A DNA stretch of 64,000 nucleotides from Pseudomonas cichorii (GCF_015471405.1 NZ_BLVZ01000004.1:62001-126000); one strand, 5' to 3'. Shown: positions 18,881 through 28,841, counted from the first letter of the stretch. The notes: generated from the letters alone by a model not told the origin. Translations and numbers: made by a program.

Positions 18881-19843
18881 ATGTTCAGACGAAGCACCCT
18901 AAGCCTCGGCAGCGCCGTTCTATGCGGTACTTTCCTCGTCAGCGGTTGTGCCAATCAGTTGTCACAACGCAGCGAGCACGAAGAACGCATAGAGCGCAAA
19001 CTGCTGGAACACACTCTGCAGATCGATATCGGCGAGCCCAAGACGCTTGAGCTGCCACAGCGCCGGGTGCGGATTCACGAGCATAAGTCCTTTGAAGTCA
19101 CTGACTTTGAAGTGACCCGCCATTACGACCGCTACACCCCCTATCAACCCTGGCGGGAAATCTACGAAATTCCGCTGGGAGCCGTTGCCGTGGTGGCCGG
19201 CATCGGCGCCAACGTGGTCAATGTCTTCGCTCTCGGCACACTGCCCGACAGCGTGACCAAAGACTGGATCAATTACGGCGTTGCCGGCCTCAATCCTTTC
19301 ATGAACGCACCGTCCCATGGCCGGGCGCAGCAGAACCTGGCCAGCATCGATGAAGTCCAGAAGGACAAGAGAATCGAGAACTCCACCCTGCCCTGGAACG
19401 AACGCCCGGTCATGGTGAAGGCAGGCAACGAAACCCACGAACTGAATACGGATCGCAACGGGGTTCTGCGTCTCAACCTGCTCGACAGCCCGTTTGCCGA
19501 ACAGGATCTGAGCCGCGTCACTCGCCTGTACCTCAATATCGAGGATGATCAGGACAACGCGCATGCCAATGCCAGCCTGCCTATCAGCCAGTCACTGCGG
19601 GGCAAGCTGCTGGAAGCTCATGAGCTGATCTACGACGATCTGGAAGACGATGAAGTCAAACAGTGGGTCCATCGGGTCAAGCGTCTTTCGGAACTGGGCC
19701 TTGAAGAAGAAGCCAGCGAGCTGGAGCAGAGCCTGATCGAGCTGACACGCAACGATCCTCAACTGCAAAACGAGTTTCTCAAGTCCCTGGCCAAGGATGC
19801 TGGCCGCCTTGTGGCACCTGCCACAGACCCGGATAGCGAATGA
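18881..19843 (+). CDS. Predicted lipoprotein of unknown function
   Basis: The 320-residue product has a lipoprotein signal (MFRRSTLSLG..., lipobox LVSGC near residue 23), a middle part with a Gly/Ala/Val hydrophobic stretch (GAVAVVAGIGANVVNVFALG) and an acidic C-terminal helical region rich in Glu and Asp. The start at 18881 is preferred over a frame beginning at 18821 because it places the lipobox at the right distance. It follows proS by 67 bases, as an uncharacterised gene does in P. aeruginosa (PA0957, from memory). I cannot name a function. Confidence 0.82.
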   Translation: MFRRSTLSLGSAVLCGTFLVSGCANQLSQRSEHEERIERKLLEHTLQIDIGEPKTLELPQRRVRIHEHKSFEVTDFEVTRHYDRYTPYQPWREIYEIPLGAVAVVAGIGANVVNVFALGTLPDSVTKDWINYGVAGLNPFMNAPSHGRAQQNLASIDEVQKDKRIENSTLPWNERPVMVKAGNETHELNTDRNGVLRLNLLDSPFAEQDLSRVTRLYLNIEDDQDNAHANASLPISQSLRGKLLEAHELIYDDLEDDEVKQWVHRVKRLSELGLEEEASELEQSLIELTRNDPQLQNEFLKSLAKDAGRLVAPATDPDSE

Positions 19844-19847
19844 CGAA

Positions 19848-19869
19848 CAGGCTCCTTGCAAGGAGCCTG
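19848..19869. terminator. 22-bp perfect palindrome between convergent genes
   Basis: CAGGCTCCTTG is followed directly by its exact reverse complement. It lies between the convergent stops of the lipoprotein gene and dinB, where a shared terminator is expected, but there is no T tract. Confidence 0.5.
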
Positions 19870-19875
19870 CAACTA

Positions 19876-20934
19876 TCAGGTAAACAACTCCAGTTGCTCA
19901 TGAGCGCCGCGCAAGTCATGCAGGCGCACACCGATCCCCAGCAATCGAACCGGCTTGGCGCCACGCGCAAAAGCCTGGGTCAGCAATTGCTCATAACTGC
20001 CAAGATCCCGCCCTGCTCCCGACTGCTCCAGCGTGGTCTGGGTAAAGTCATGAAACTTCACTTTGACGAACGGCTTGCCGGGACGATATTGACCGGCCAT
20101 TCGCTCCATACGAACAGTCAGGGTTTCCAGCAGGGCCGGTAGCTTTTCAATACAACTGGCCAGATCGGGCAAATCCGTGTCGTAGGTATTTTCGACACTC
20201 ACAGACTGGCGCCTGCTGTCATTCTGCACCGGACGATCATCGATCCCGAACGCCAGATTCCAGAGCCGCTCGCCAAAACTGCCGAACTCACGTACCAGCG
20301 CCAGCTTGCTCCAGCGACGCAAGTCCATACAACTGATGATGCCCAGCCTCCCCAGCTTGTCAGCGGTGACCTTGCCGACACCGTGCAGCTTGCTGACCGG
20401 CAGCGAGGCGACAAAATCCTCGACCTGATCGGGCGTTATCACAAACAGCCCGTTGGGTTTCTTCCAGTCACTGGCGATCTTGGCCAGAAACTTGTTGGGC
20501 GCCACGCCAGCCGAAACCGTGATGTGCAACTGGTTCGAGACCCTGCGCCGGATATCCTGAGCGATACGAGTCGCACTACCGGAGAAATGGCTGGCATCGG
20601 ACACATCCAGAAAAGCCTCGTCCAGCGATAGCGGTTCGATAAGGTCGGTGTAATCGCGAAAAATGCCCTGGATTTCCCGAGAAGCTTCTTTATAGGCATC
20701 CATGCGCGGCTTGACGATGTTCAGGTCCGGGCACAGCGTCAAAGCGTGACGCGAGGACATCGCCGAACGCACCCCATAAGCACGGGCTTCATAGTTGCAG
20801 GTCGCAATCACCCCTCTCTTGTCCGGCGACCCACCGACAGCCAGCGGCTTGCTGGCAAGGCTCGGGTCGTCTCGCATTTCGATGGCTGCATAAAAGCAGT
20901 CACAGTCGATATGGATGATTTTGCGCTGAGTCAT
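19876..20934 (-). CDS. dinB: DNA polymerase IV (DinB)
   Basis: DinB is a Y-family translesion polymerase. The 352-residue product begins MTQRKIIHIDCDCFYAA, with the first catalytic Asp pair in the DCDCFYA motif and the SLDEAFLDV motif carrying the second acidic pair near residue 105. The little-finger domain (KPFVKVKFHDFTQTT) and a C-terminal beta-clamp-binding-like end (EQLELF) are present. The start ATG (20932-20934) is preferred to an upstream in-frame start. No LexA box (CTG-N10-CAG) was found just upstream. Confidence 0.94.
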   Translation of the reverse strand: MTQRKIIHIDCDCFYAAIEMRDDPSLASKPLAVGGSPDKRGVIATCNYEARAYGVRSAMSSRHALTLCPDLNIVKPRMDAYKEASREIQGIFRDYTDLIEPLSLDEAFLDVSDASHFSGSATRIAQDIRRRVSNQLHITVSAGVAPNKFLAKIASDWKKPNGLFVITPDQVEDFVASLPVSKLHGVGKVTADKLGRLGIISCMDLRRWSKLALVREFGSFGERLWNLAFGIDDRPVQNDSRRQSVSVENTYDTDLPDLASCIEKLPALLETLTVRMERMAGQYRPGKPFVKVKFHDFTQTTLEQSGAGRDLGSYEQLLTQAFARGAKPVRLLGIGVRLHDLRGAHEQLELFT

Positions 20935-21140
20935 GAAAGGCGATTTTGCAATCAATGGCCGTGCAGTATCGCATTGGTGTCAGGAAGTGACACTCATGAT
21001 GCCAAATCAATGCATCGGAAAAGCGGCCCCACACTGGCACACAGAGCTTTCAGCCCGTCAGACAAGCCTCCATATCCGATGTACCGCAAGCCTTGCATCG
21101 CTAACCATTTGAAGAAAAAAGCATTTTTTGAAACTAATGA

Positions 21141-21168
21141 TTGACAGCCATGCGTTCCCCTGTAGAAT
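21141..21168 (+). promoter_or_regulatory. Promoter of tRNA-fMet copy 1
   Basis: TTGACA (21141-21146) and TAGAAT (21163-21168) are separated by 16 bases and followed by a GC-rich discriminator (GCCGCC), the usual layout for a stable RNA promoter under stringent control. Confidence 0.8.
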
Positions 21169-21182
21169 GCCGCCCTATCAGA

Positions 21183-21259
<77 letters not shown>

Positions 21260-21272
21260 TATGCAGTACCGT

Positions 21273-21301
21273 AAAAGGCCCGCCCACAAAGCGGGCCTTT
21301 T
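21273..21301 (+). terminator. Terminator after tRNA-fMet copy 1
   Basis: Stem AAAAGGCCCGC with GCGGGCCTTTT and a 7-nt loop. Confidence 0.82.
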
Positions 21302-21394
21302 GCATTGCGGCATCAGTGTGTTTTGCAGTTAGCAAGCTAACGCCCGTTAACTGGCAGCAAACAGGATTAATTTTCGGGTTTTCTGCATTAAAGG

Positions 21395-21422
21395 TTGACA
21401 CATCTGGATTCGGCTGTAGAAT
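21395..21422 (+). promoter_or_regulatory. Promoter of tRNA-fMet copy 2
   Basis: TTGACA (21395-21400) and TAGAAT (21417-21422), spacer 16, with the same GCCGCC discriminator as copy 1. Confidence 0.8.
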
Positions 21423-21435
21423 GCCGCCACACAGA

Positions 21436-21512
<77 letters not shown>

Positions 21513-21523
21513 AACATCAAAAG

Positions 21524-21550
21524 AGGCTAATCGAAAGATTGGCCTTTTTT
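21524..21550 (+). terminator. Terminator after tRNA-fMet copy 2
   Basis: Stem GGCTAATC with GATTGGCC (one G-T pair), GAAA tetraloop and a run of six T. Confidence 0.8.
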
Positions 21551-21932
21551 GTGCCTGATGAAAAAGCATGCGACCAACGATGCTAACTGTCTGACAAAAA
21601 AAGACTATTTCTCCCGCCCCCTGAAACCCTATCATCACGTACGTAACGTAATATTTCCGTGTCCGACAGTTTTTCTATGTGCTGCCGATAGAATCATTAC
21701 GAGACGCTGTAGGAAAAATCGGCTACGGCACGCTTCAATGCGGCATGACACAACGTAGTCATTTTTGTTACATACGCCTAAGCTGAATCAAAGCTGAACG
21801 GCACCCGCTCAAGCCATTCGCAGTTCGCCCATGAGACGTTGACGCGATAACATCTCGAAATATTTTTTGCGTAGGGATTGGTAACTTGGCTGCATACCTC
21901 CATCCTGTCGCGCACGATCCAAGGAGTGATTG
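21551..21932 (+). other. Intergenic region before mprF
   Basis: No gene is visible in these 380 bases. The part next to mprF carries its ribosome binding site (AAGGAG, 21921-21926); promoter elements cannot be assigned with confidence. Confidence 0.5.
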
Positions 21933-24575
21933 ATGCGCGACAACCCGTCAGATACCAACGAAGCAGTTGCTGCAAATAGTTCGATAAAAACTGTCCGCTT
22001 CCGCTGGCTGGAACTGCTCAGCAAGTACCGACAACCCATAGGGTTGGCAGTCATGCTGATACTGTTCGGCATGGCCTTGATCGCCTGTCGCCACATGCTG
22101 ATCGAGATGGACTTCTTTGCTCTGCGCGACTCGCTGTTCGCAGTGCCCCTGCCCTCTTTGGGCGGCGCTCTGCTGGCTGCTGTAATCGGCTTCGTCATTC
22201 TGATGGGCTACGAGCTGTCCGCCAGCCGCTATGCAAACGTCAACCTGCCGACCCGCACCTTGTTACTCGGCGGCTTTACCTCATTTGCAATTGGCAATGC
22301 CGTAGGCCTGTCAATGCTCTCGGGCGGCTCGGTACGTTACCGGCTGTATTCTCGCCATGGCATCGGAGCGATGGAAATCGCCCGCATGACCCTGTTCGCC
22401 AGCCTGTCGCTGGGCTGCGCCTTGCCTCCCCTGGCGGCAGTAGCGACCCTGAGCAACTTGTCCGGCGCTTCCCTGGCACTGAAACTTCCAACCGATGTAC
22501 TGGCAGTTATCGCTACCGCAGTCCTGGTCGGTAGCGTCTTGCTGGCGATTGCGGTCTATCGCCGTCGCCTGCCGGAACAGACCATCCCGCACAATATTCT
22601 GGTCAGAGCCGGCCGACGCACCTTGCGTCTTCCAGACCTGCGCCTGACGCTGATCCAACTGGTCATTACCGCTCTGGACGTGGTCGCCGCAGCAATGGTG
22701 CTTTACCTGCTGCTGCCGTCAGCACCGCCACTGGGCGCTTTCATACTCATTTACCTGCTGGCCCTGGCCGCAGGCGTACTGAGCCATGTACCGGGCGGCG
22801 TAGGGGTTTTCGAGGCGATTCTACTGGCAGCTTTCGCCAACGAACTGGGCGCCGCGCCATTGGCAGCGGCCTTGCTGCTGTATCGCCTGATTTATGTGGT
22901 GCTGCCTCTGCTGCTGGCCTGCCTGACACTACTGTTTACCGAAGCCCAGCGCCTGCTGCCCACCCGCCAGGCCATGCGCGTAGCTTCCGGGCTGGCCGCA
23001 CCGATCCTGGCGCTGCTGGTGTTCCTGTCCGGTGTGGTCTTGCTGTTCTCAGGTGCCACACCGGAAATCGACACCCGCCTGGAAAACGTCGGCTTCATGA
23101 TTCCACATCGCCTGATCAATGCCTCGCACTTTGGCGCCAGCCTGGTAGGCGTGCTTTGCCTGTTATTGGCCCAAGGCCTGCGGCGGCGATTGTCGGCGGC
23201 GTGGATGCTGACGGTCATTCTGCTGCTTGTGGGCGCAGTCCTGTCGATGCTCAAGGGCTTCGACTGGGAGGAAGCAAGCCTGCTGCTGCTGACGGCAGGC
23301 CTTCTGGCCACCTTCCGCCGTTCGTTCTATCGCCCAAGCCGTCTGCTTGAGCTGCCCTTCTCGCCGCTTTACCTGATTGCCAGCGCCTGCGTTGTAGGGG
23401 CATCGATCTGGTTGCTGCTGTTTGCCTATCAAGACGTACCTTATAGTCACCAGCTCTGGTGGCAATTCACCCTCGACGCCGATGCGCCACGGGGCCTGCG
23501 CTCCGCACTGGGCAGCGCGGTGTTGCTGGTTGTGGTCTCCCTGACCTGGCTGCTGCGCACGGCACGTCCGGTCATCAAGTTACCGAACGCCGCAGAGCTG
23601 GACAAAGCCGCTGCAATCCTCAAGGCCTCCAGCCAGCCCGACGGCGGGCTGGTCCTGACCGGCGACAAGGCGATTCTGTTCCACCCGAACGACAACGCCT
23701 TCCTGATGTATTCCCATCGCGGACGCAGCCTTGTTGCGCTGTATGACCCGATCGGTCCGACCCAGCAACGCGCCGAACTGATCTGGCAATTCCGTGACCT
23801 GTGCGACGTCCACCACGCCCGCCCAGTGTTCTATCAGGTACGTGCAGAAAACCTGCCGTACTACATGGACATCGGCCTGACGGCGATCAAGCTGGGCGAG
23901 GAAGCTCGGGTAGACCTGCGGCGTTTCGATATCGACGCCAAGGGCAAGGAGATGAAGGACCTGCGCTACACCTGGAACCGGGGTGGTCGCGATGGCCTGT
24001 CGCTGGAGATCCACGAAGCAGGCCAGGCGCCGCTGGCTGAACTCAAAGCCATTTCCGATGCCTGGCTGACCGGCAAGAATGTCCGCGAAAAAGGCTTCTC
24101 TCTTGGCCGTTTCAGCCCTGAGTACCTGAAGTATTTCCGCATTGCCATCATCCACTTCGAGGGTAAGCCGGTGGCTTTTGCCAATCTGCTGGAAACCAAC
24201 AGCCTCGAACTCGCCAGCCTGGACCTGATGCGCTCGCACCCGGATGCACCGAAGCTGACCATGGAATTCATGATGGTCGGCCTGATCCTGCATTACAAAC
24301 AGCAAGGCTATGCACGCTTCAGCCTGGGCATGGTGCCGTTGTCAGGCCTGCAGCCACGACGCGGTGCGCCTTTGACACAGCGTCTGGGGTCAATGGTGTT
24401 CCGCCGCGGCGAACAGCTTTACAACTTCCAGGGCCTGCGCCGCTTCAAGGACAAGTTCCAACCGGACTGGGAACCTCGCTATATGGCCGTGCCTGCCGGA
24501 CTCGATCCGCTCGTGGCACTGGCTGACACCGCCGCCCTGATTGCGGGCGGCCTGACTGGATTGGTGAAACGCTGA
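21933..24575 (+). CDS. mprF: Phosphatidylglycerol aminoacyltransferase MprF
   Basis: MprF transfers an amino acid from aminoacyl-tRNA to phosphatidylglycerol and flips the product, lowering negative surface charge and sensitivity to cationic peptides. P. aeruginosa MprF (PA0920) makes alanyl-phosphatidylglycerol and this gene has the same partner downstream, so alanine is the likely substrate. The 880-residue product has about 14 membrane helices (about 20-530) and a cytosolic DUF2156/GNAT-like synthase domain (about 548-870, motifs WNRGGRDGLSLEI, FSLGMVPLSGLQ). The ATG at 21933 follows AAGGAG by 6 bases. Confidence 0.94.
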   Translation: MRDNPSDTNEAVAANSSIKTVRFRWLELLSKYRQPIGLAVMLILFGMALIACRHMLIEMDFFALRDSLFAVPLPSLGGALLAAVIGFVILMGYELSASRYANVNLPTRTLLLGGFTSFAIGNAVGLSMLSGGSVRYRLYSRHGIGAMEIARMTLFASLSLGCALPPLAAVATLSNLSGASLALKLPTDVLAVIATAVLVGSVLLAIAVYRRRLPEQTIPHNILVRAGRRTLRLPDLRLTLIQLVITALDVVAAAMVLYLLLPSAPPLGAFILIYLLALAAGVLSHVPGGVGVFEAILLAAFANELGAAPLAAALLLYRLIYVVLPLLLACLTLLFTEAQRLLPTRQAMRVASGLAAPILALLVFLSGVVLLFSGATPEIDTRLENVGFMIPHRLINASHFGASLVGVLCLLLAQGLRRRLSAAWMLTVILLLVGAVLSMLKGFDWEEASLLLLTAGLLATFRRSFYRPSRLLELPFSPLYLIASACVVGASIWLLLFAYQDVPYSHQLWWQFTLDADAPRGLRSALGSAVLLVVVSLTWLLRTARPVIKLPNAAELDKAAAILKASSQPDGGLVLTGDKAILFHPNDNAFLMYSHRGRSLVALYDPIGPTQQRAELIWQFRDLCDVHHARPVFYQVRAENLPYYMDIGLTAIKLGEEARVDLRRFDIDAKGKEMKDLRYTWNRGGRDGLSLEIHEAGQAPLAELKAISDAWLTGKNVREKGFSLGRFSPEYLKYFRIAIIHFEGKPVAFANLLETNSLELASLDLMRSHPDAPKLTMEFMMVGLILHYKQQGYARFSLGMVPLSGLQPRRGAPLTQRLGSMVFRRGEQLYNFQGLRRFKDKFQPDWEPRYMAVPAGLDPLVALADTAALIAGGLTGLVKR

Positions 24576-25912
24576 TGATTCGACGCTTTTCGCGCTATTT
24601 GCTCGCTGCCCTGGGTGTTGTGCTTCTGGTAGCACTCGGACTCTGGTTATGGAATCGCCCCGCTCCACCTGCCAGCCTTGAACGCCTGAGCCTTGACGAT
24701 GGCACGCCACTGATCAGCGTGACACCGGCGACCAAGGTCAAGACCCGGATAGCCCTTGCCGTTACCGCCGAAGAGCTGTTGAGCGACAAACAACTTCTGG
24801 CTATCAGCAAGGACGCCTCGGCGCGTATCGTCCAGGTGGTCCTGCCAAAGGATGACTGCGTTCTGCAACAGAAGACCTTTCAGGCCGCTCTGCAAAAACT
24901 CGATGGTGCGCCTCTGGTCGTAGGCGGCATTGGCCCGGGCGCCACCCTGGCATGGCGCTGGCTGGCCGAACAGAAGGATGACAAGGCACAGGCCATTTCG
25001 GTCGGTTTTGCCCTGGAGCATGTTTCCAACCCTCCTCCGGTGGTGGAGCAGGATGAAACCCCGCCACAGATCTGCGATGTTCCACTGCCGCAAAAGGCGC
25101 CACACGGTCACTGGCTGGCCGCCTGGAACGACGCCCCGGACGATCCGAGCGCCGCTTTCGTACGCGATCAGACGAACGCCGAAACCAGCATCAGCGATTA
25201 CGACATCTCCCTGCCTCAAGTGCTCAACACCGAGCTTCGCCACCTGCTGCTCGGTGAAAACGACGCAGGCGGCCTGGGCATCCCGACGGTTGAAGTGCCT
25301 GTGGCCGCCAACCAGAGCGCCGACACCGTGACCCTGTTCATGTCCGGCGACGGCGGCTGGCGCGATCTGGACAAGGTCGTGGCGGGCGATATGGCGAAGA
25401 TGGGTTATCCGGTGGTCGGCATTGATGTGCTGCGCTACTACTGGGAACACAAGACCCCGGAACAGACCGCCATCGACCTCACCGACCTGATGAATCACTA
25501 CCGTCAGAAATGGGGTACCAAGCGCTTCATTCTGGCCGGTTACTCCTTTGGAGCCGATGTCATGCCTGCGGTCTATAACCGCTTGGCACCGGAAGATCAG
25601 AACCGCATCGACGGGATCATTCTGCTGGCCTTCGCACGCTCCGGCAGCTTCGAGATTCACGTAGACGGCTGGCTCGGCAATGCAGGCAAGGAAGCGACTA
25701 CAGGCCAGGAAATGGCCAAGCTGCCAGCTTCCAAAGTGCTGTGCGTCTATGGCCTGGAAGAGAAGAAAACCAGCGGCTGTACCGATACCACCGCGGTCGG
25801 TGAAGTGATCGAACTACCGGGCGGCCATCACTTCGATGAAAACTACCCGGCACTGGCCAAGCGCCTGATCAATGCGATCAACAAGTGGCAGGGCAAGCCT
25901 GCCGCTCAATAA
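24575..25912 (+). CDS. VirJ-like hydrolase, probable alanyl-phosphatidylglycerol hydrolase
   Basis: The 445-residue product has an N-terminal membrane anchor (about 7-26) and a periplasmic alpha/beta-hydrolase domain of the AcvB/VirJ type: LFMSGDGGWRDLDK, then the nucleophile elbow Gly-Tyr-Ser324-Phe-Gly, and a late GGHHFDE motif with a probable catalytic His. Its start overlaps the mprF stop (TGATG). In P. aeruginosa the gene in this position (PA0919) encodes an enzyme that hydrolyses alanyl-phosphatidylglycerol, so the pair would set the level of the modified lipid. This function is inferred from position and family. Confidence 0.88.
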   Translation: MIRRFSRYLLAALGVVLLVALGLWLWNRPAPPASLERLSLDDGTPLISVTPATKVKTRIALAVTAEELLSDKQLLAISKDASARIVQVVLPKDDCVLQQKTFQAALQKLDGAPLVVGGIGPGATLAWRWLAEQKDDKAQAISVGFALEHVSNPPPVVEQDETPPQICDVPLPQKAPHGHWLAAWNDAPDDPSAAFVRDQTNAETSISDYDISLPQVLNTELRHLLLGENDAGGLGIPTVEVPVAANQSADTVTLFMSGDGGWRDLDKVVAGDMAKMGYPVVGIDVLRYYWEHKTPEQTAIDLTDLMNHYRQKWGTKRFILAGYSFGADVMPAVYNRLAPEDQNRIDGIILLAFARSGSFEIHVDGWLGNAGKEATTGQEMAKLPASKVLCVYGLEEKKTSGCTDTTAVGEVIELPGGHHFDENYPALAKRLINAINKWQGKPAAQ

Positions 25913-25931
25913 GCACTGATCTGTAGAAATG

Positions 25932-25967
25932 AAAAATCCCGGCACCGCGAGGTGACCGGGATTTTTT
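25932..25967. terminator. Bidirectional terminator between the VirJ-like gene and kup
   Basis: Stem AAAAATCCCGG-CACC with GGTG-A-CCGGGATTTTTT, GCGA loop; A and T tracts on both sides serve both convergent genes. Confidence 0.87.
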
Positions 25968-25984
25968 GTACGCCAGGAGAAACG

Positions 25985-27880
25985 CTACATCTCGACCTGG
26001 GTTCCCAGTTCGATCACCCGGTTATAGGGCAGCTTGAAGAAGCGCAGGTTGCCGTTGGCGTTCTTGAGCATGAAAGCGAACAGCGCTTCACGCCAGCGCG
26101 CCATGCCCACCATCTTGGAAGGAATGACTGTTTCACGACTGAGGAAGTAAGTGGTGCGCATCGGGCTGAAATCCAGATCATCCAGATGACACAGCGTCAG
26201 CGCAGCCGGGACATCCGGCTCGTCGATGAAACCGAAGTGCAGGATCACCCTGTAGAAACCTTCTCCGTAACACTCGACCTCGAAACGCTCATGGGATGGC
26301 ACACGCGGCCGGTCCTCATAAACCACTGTCAGCAATACCACCTGCTCATGCAGCACCTGGTTGTGCAACATGTTATGCAGCAGCGCATGAGGCACAGCGT
26401 CGCTGCGTGCGGTCAGGAACACGGCGGTGCCCTGAACCCGGTGAGGCGGCTGCACGCGAATGCTGCCAATGAAGATCGGCAATGGCAGGCCACCTTCATC
26501 GATACGGTCGGCCAGCAACTGTTTGCCACGCTTCCAGGTCGTCATCAGGATGAACAGCGCCGCGCCCGCCAGCACCGGGAAAGCACCGCCCTGCACGACC
26601 TTCGGCACGTTGGCGGCAAAGAACAGACCATCCACCAGCAGCAGCCCCAGCAGCAAGGGGACCGCCAGCACCGCCGGCCACTTCCATAGCAGAAGCATTA
26701 CCGACGACACCAGAATCGTGGTGCAGAGCATGGTGCCAGTCACGGCAACGCCATAAGCCGAAGCCAGCGCGCCGGAAGACTCGAAGCCGATCACCAGCAT
26801 GACAACGCCCACCATCAACGCCCAGTTCACGGCACCGATGTAGATCTGGCCTTGCGCATCACTGGAGGTGTGCTGGATATACATGCGCGGTATGTAGCCC
26901 AGTTGAATCGCCTGCAAGGTCATGGAGAACGCACCGGAGATGACCGCCTGGGAAGCAATGACTGTCGCCAGTGTCGACAGGCCGATCAGCGGCAACAGCG
27001 CCCAGCCCGGCGCCAGCAGGTAGAACGGGTTACGCACTGCTTCGGGGTTTTCCAGCACCAATGCGCCCTGCCCGAAGTAGTTAAGGAGCAGCGCTGGCAA
27101 CACCAGAATGAACCAGGCCCTTGAGATAGGCTTGCGCCCGAAGTGCCCCATGTCGGCGTACAGCGCTTCGGCACCGGTCAGCGCCAGCACGACCGCACCG
27201 AGAATCGCGACACCGATTCCGGGATGCAGGATGAAGAAACGGATCGCCCACATCGGGTTCACCGCATTCAGCACCTCAGGCGAATGCATGATGCCATAGA
27301 CACCCAGCGCGCCCAGCACCACGAACCAGGTGACCATTACCGGACCGAACAGCACACCGATACGGGCCGTACCGTGCTTCTGGATCAGGAACAGGCCAAC
27401 CAGCACAATCAGCGCCATCGGCACGATCCAGTGCTCAAGCCCGTCAAAGGCAAGCTCCAGCCCTTCCATCGCTGAAAGCACCGAAACAGCGGGGGTAATC
27501 ATGCTGTCGCCATAAAACAGAGCGGCACCAAACAGCCCGAAAACCACCATCAGCATCTGCAACCTGGGGTATTTGGTCGTCGCACGCCTGGCCAGTGCCG
27601 TCAGGGCCATGATCCCGCCCTCGCCCTGGTTGTCGGCGCGCAGGATAAAGGCCATGTACTTGAACGACACCACCCAGATCAGCGACCAGAAAATCAGCGA
27701 CAGGATGCCAAGTATCGCGTCATGGGTGACTTCAACCCCATACCCTCCGTGAAACACTTCCTTGAGCGTATACAGCGGGCTCGTACCGATATCCCCATAC
27801 ACCACGCCCACGGCCGCGATCAGCAAACCCAGAGGTTTTGCAGTGCTTCCAGTCTCAGCATGACTGCTTGCTTGACTCAT
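25985..27880 (-). CDS. kup: Low-affinity potassium transporter Kup
   Basis: Kup is an inner-membrane K+/H+ symporter. The 631-residue product has the family opening [25 protein letters not shown], and about 12 membrane helices (about 17-450) followed by a cytoplasmic C-terminal domain. The ATG at 27878-27880 follows an AGGAG element. It is oriented away from the toxin-antitoxin pair. Confidence 0.95.
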   Translation of the reverse strand: MSQASSHAETGSTAKPLGLLIAAVGVVYGDIGTSPLYTLKEVFHGGYGVEVTHDAILGILSLIFWSLIWVVSFKYMAFILRADNQGEGGIMALTALARRATTKYPRLQMLMVVFGLFGAALFYGDSMITPAVSVLSAMEGLELAFDGLEHWIVPMALIVLVGLFLIQKHGTARIGVLFGPVMVTWFVVLGALGVYGIMHSPEVLNAVNPMWAIRFFILHPGIGVAILGAVVLALTGAEALYADMGHFGRKPISRAWFILVLPALLLNYFGQGALVLENPEAVRNPFYLLAPGWALLPLIGLSTLATVIASQAVISGAFSMTLQAIQLGYIPRMYIQHTSSDAQGQIYIGAVNWALMVGVVMLVIGFESSGALASAYGVAVTGTMLCTTILVSSVMLLLWKWPAVLAVPLLLGLLLVDGLFFAANVPKVVQGGAFPVLAGAALFILMTTWKRGKQLLADRIDEGGLPLPIFIGSIRVQPPHRVQGTAVFLTARSDAVPHALLHNMLHNQVLHEQVVLLTVVYEDRPRVPSHERFEVECYGEGFYRVILHFGFIDEPDVPAALTLCHLDDLDFSPMRTTYFLSRETVIPSKMVGMARWREALFAFMLKNANGNLRFFKLPYNRVIELGTQVEM

Positions 27881-28219
27881 CCAATACTCCTGAAACCAGA
27901 CTTGAGGTTCAAAGCACTTTGAACTTCACACCACGTAACAATTCAGATCGCACCAATTATTGACATGCGTTGGCGCAACGCCGCGAAGCATAGCGCAGCA
28001 CTCGTCGTAATTCTCTGTTTAACACTGGTCATCGCACTCACTCACCGCCAGGGCTGCGCTTTTTTGACCAGACACACAGCACGCGCCCAACTGGCACTTG
28101 CTCCTATTGAGCAGCACCTTTTGCCTATCGCCACAACACCTGAGGCCCCTGATCAGGTTGCTCATATTTGAGCGACGGCCTAGAATCCAGCTACGCCAAT
28201 GACGTACCCAAGGGATTGC
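27881..28219. other. Divergent gap between kup and the toxin gene, containing repeat copy 1
   Basis: No firm gene is seen. The gap carries the first copy of a direct repeat (27993-28044 identical to 28842-28893, with about 80 further bases of weaker similarity). A 68-codon frame at 27965-28171 with a hydrophobic N-terminal half is open but unproven. Confidence 0.55.
27993..28044. repeat. 52-bp direct repeat, left copy
   Basis: Identical over 52 bases to 28842-28893, in the same orientation. Both copies continue into about 80 bases of recognisable but diverged similarity (shared ACTCAC/TCGC, TTTTTTGA.CAGA, GCGCCCAAC.GG and TATTGAGC blocks). Confidence 0.93.
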
Positions 28220-28534
28220 ATGATCTTCATCGAAACGCCGATATTTACCTCGGACCTGAAAGAGCATTTGAACGATGAAGAATACAGAGCACTTCAGCAG
28301 CATCTAGCTCAGCAACCGGATACCGGTGCCCTTATCGAGGACACTGGAGGTTTGAGAAAAATCCGCTGGGGCGCGCATGGCAAAGGTAAGAGCGGTGGAG
28401 TACGAGTGATCTACTATCACCTGATCTCCGCAAGCCAGATACGACTGATATTGATCTATCGGAAAGGGATCATGGATACCTTGACCGATAAACAGAAGGC
28501 TCAGCTTCGAGCACTCAACAAAGGGTGGAAATGA
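28220..28534 (+). CDS. RelE/HigB-type toxin of a type II toxin-antitoxin pair
   Basis: The 104-residue product matches the RelE/ParE/HigB superfamily: FIETPIFTSDLKEHL, DTGGLRKIRWGAHGKGKSGGVRVIYYHL and a late LILIYRKG motif with the basic residues used for mRNA cleavage on the ribosome. The start ATG (28220-28222) follows an AAGGG element; a frame from 28199 is less likely. The toxin gene comes first, the reverse of most type II modules but usual for HigBA. The antitoxin start overlaps the toxin stop (ATGA). Confidence 0.87.
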   Translation: MIFIETPIFTSDLKEHLNDEEYRALQQHLAQQPDTGALIEDTGGLRKIRWGAHGKGKSGGVRVIYYHLISASQIRLILIYRKGIMDTLTDKQKAQLRALNKGWK

Positions 28535-28821
28535 TGGAAAAGGATCTCTTCAATCGTCTTGTGGAAAGCATGACTCAAATGGATGAGATTGATCGTGGTG
28601 AGCGTCAGCCATCGCGTGAATTCCACATTGATGCGCTTCAGGTCAAAAAGATCCGTCAGGCAACGGGGCTCTCTCAGGCCTCCTTCGCCAAGCGCATTGA
28701 TGTTGCAGTTGGAACTCTACGCAACTGGGAACAGGGTCGCCGTGAGCCTGAAGGTCCGGCTCGTGCGCTACTGCGTGCGATACACAACGATCCTGAACAC
28801 GTGCTTGCCGCATTGAGCTGA
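28531..28821 (+). CDS. Helix-turn-helix antitoxin (NadS/HigA-like)
   Basis: The 96-residue product has a C-terminal Cro/C1-type helix-turn-helix (about 40-90: VKKIRQATGLSQASFAKRI, then VGTLRNWEQGRREP) and an acidic N-terminus (LFNRLVESMTQMDEIDRGER), as in NadS-family antitoxins. It should neutralise the upstream toxin and repress the shared promoter. The ATG at 28531 overlaps the toxin TGA; another ATG follows at 28534. The pair is bounded by the direct repeat. Confidence 0.88.
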   Translation: MMEKDLFNRLVESMTQMDEIDRGERQPSREFHIDALQVKKIRQATGLSQASFAKRIDVAVGTLRNWEQGRREPEGPARALLRAIHNDPEHVLAALS

Positions 28822-28841
28822 TATTTTCAGCGTGCAACGGC

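Noticed and set aside
17143..18954. 603-codon minus-strand frame opposite proS
   Set aside because: It is a shadow of proS with no family features or ribosome binding site.
20935..21182. LexA box for dinB
   Set aside because: I looked for CTG-N10-CAG upstream of dinB and found none, so SOS control is not claimed.
24647..25660. 337-codon minus-strand frame opposite the VirJ-like gene
   Set aside because: It is antisense to a well-supported gene and has no recognisable features.
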